From the NCBI GenBank assembly GCA_023213395.1, contig CM041465.1, positions 6,138,001-6,202,000 of the forward strand: DNA of 64,000 nucleotides. Direction: 5' to 3'. This document shows positions 63,093 through 64,000 of this stretch, one piece after another (position 1 is the first letter of the stretch; every line of letters begins with the position of its first letter). Under the pieces are notes generated by a model. It was not told the origin of the DNA. It saw only the letters and a program-made list of their open reading frames with translations, and did not search any database. A program made the translations under genes and the position numbers. This stretch comes from Cycas panzhihuaensis (lineage: Eukaryota > Cycadophyta).

Positions 63093-63926
63093 CTAAGGAG
63101 GAGGAGTTTCAATGGTAAAATGCAATCCTAAACCTAGAGATTGAAAGAAATACTTCAAAGAGTTAGATGACTTGCCAAATTCAGAGAAAGCCTTAATGAG
63201 TGGGACTGACTGCTTAATAGGTTTCAACTTATGCTTGATAATCTTTAATTCTCCTTCATGGATAAACTGAAGTTTACCAAAGAAGGAAGAATGAATAGCA
63301 ACTATTTGGGTGATCCATGGTCTACCCAAAAGGATCTTATATTCTAGATTGAGATCGATAATGGTTAGTTTAGTATAAATTGTTTTTTCTTCCAAGGTCA
63401 GAGGGAGAGTGACTTAACCAAGGGAAACTTTTTTATTCTTATCATATCCCTAGTAAATCTACCCACAAGGGTTAAAGATTAAAATATCTAGATCCTTAAC
63501 AAGATGAAGAGGGATTACATTGATAGTTGATTCCTCATTGATGATAACACATTTAAAATTATTGTCATCCTTAATAATTTTAATGTAGAATGGGGGTATA
63601 TCATTCAGAGTATAAGTAGTATGAGTAGGCAACATGGCTAACTTGAAAGAAAGTGTGGAAGTAAATGAACCAACTATGGTAGGAGCTCTCAATGCATCAA
63701 ATAAAAGTTGACATTACTCAAGGTAACACTTTAGTAGTTCTATAATTAAAATACCATTGGGAATAGCCTTTAACTCATCAACCAAGGAAAATGATCCATC
63801 CTTTAAACTAAAAGGAATGGATCTAAACCTAATGGGATGGGGGGGAACTAGAGGTAAAAAGTCAATATTTTTAGATGTTAAATCATCTAGTGATTTTGAT
63901 GAACCTACACTCTTTGTAATCTCCAC
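63093..63926 (-). pseudogene. Element J gag end and retropepsin-like protease, decayed
   Basis: Three open minus-strand pieces in order: 63714-63926 (a gag-side linker, FLPLVPPHPIRFRSIPFSLK), 63459-63692 and 63093-63395. The middle piece reads KCVIINEESTINVIPLHLVK, matching the protease core where D-x-G-S is expected; both the Asp and the Gly have been lost. The last piece has LEYKILLGRPWITQIVAIHS and GKLQFIHEGELKI, a well-known protease-proximal signature of plant gypsy elements. Breaks between pieces and the altered active site make it inactive. Confidence 0.75.
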
Positions 63927-64000
63927 TATATTAATAGTTCTCTTGGTCTCACCACCTTTAGGAGGTAGGTAAGCTTAACTATTAATATGCTTTTTTGAAG
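63927..64000 (-). other. Edge of window inside element J
   Basis: Presumably gag-side sequence of element J. Too short to interpret. Confidence 0.3.

Larger units (their letters stand above)
59155..64000 (-). mobile_element. Element J: Ty3/gypsy retrotransposon, right part outside window
   Basis: Minus-strand order protease, RT, RNase H, integrase (from 63.9 kb down to 59.2 kb) is the gypsy order; in copia the integrase precedes RT. The phrases LLGRPWI near 63330 and PINSQYLRKFY near 59340 are typical of the plant Tat/Athila-type group of gypsy elements, which is a family-level judgement from memory. Gag and 5' LTR lie beyond 64000. The 3' end is not defined because element B is inserted at 59150 and no LTR was recognised at 51862 or below. 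All domains carry stops. Confidence 0.82.

Overview
The window looks like intergenic nuclear DNA from a land plant with a large, repeat-rich, strongly A+T-biased genome. No intact host gene is visible. Nearly everything that can be identified is LTR retrotransposon: Ty1/copia on both strands and one Ty3/gypsy at the right end. All primer binding sites match the 3' end of the initiator-Met tRNA. The only host-gene-like sequence is short, intron-free, damaged pieces (UPL3, U2AF65, a PPR protein, U2 snRNA) lying inside retroelements. The plant group cannot be fixed from the sequence; a gymnosperm-like genome would fit but is not shown.

Layout (element letters are mine). 1-475: copia integrase scrap. 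Element F (+, copia, about 480-11300) is split by element G (+, 1483-8897), a gag-only LTR element whose long leader holds a 2.3 kb (AT)n array. Element C (-, copia, 11807-25577, TSD TGTAG) is split by element A (-, copia, 16352-23770, TSD ATAAT). A carries a UPL3 fragment and a U2 snRNA fragment between its primer binding site and gag. Element H (-, 26824-31757, TSD TTTAA) is a young gag-only element whose leader holds U2AF65, PPR and coiled-coil gene pieces. An LTR end with a primer binding site (I) lies at about 31763-32277. Element E (+, copia, 32661-44463) is split by element D (-, 37706-42423, TSD ACCTC), which has a second AT/AC/GA array. 44464-51862 holds an unrecognised decayed reading frame (47.85-49.13 kb), a small tandem repeat and an RNase H fragment. 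Element B (-, copia, 51868-59149, same family as A) sits in or beside element J (-, Ty3/gypsy, 59155 to beyond 64000).

TSDs and nesting give an insertion order: G after F, A after C, D after E. H is the youngest by LTR identity (about 13 mismatches in 487 by hand), A is intermediate (about 33 in 444), and G is older (roughly 40 in 345).

The most interesting feature is what the leaders (primer binding site to gag) contain. In A, H and probably B they hold spliced host transcript fragments, and every recognisable protein-coding one is antisense to its carrier. In A the UPL3 piece abuts the primer binding site. In H the LTR itself has swallowed two extra copies of the primer binding site. G and H appear to be one gag-only family sharing a C-terminal tail and a GAGGAG/CTCCTC inverted repeat beside the LTR TATA box. 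All coordinates, alignments and mismatch counts were made by eye.
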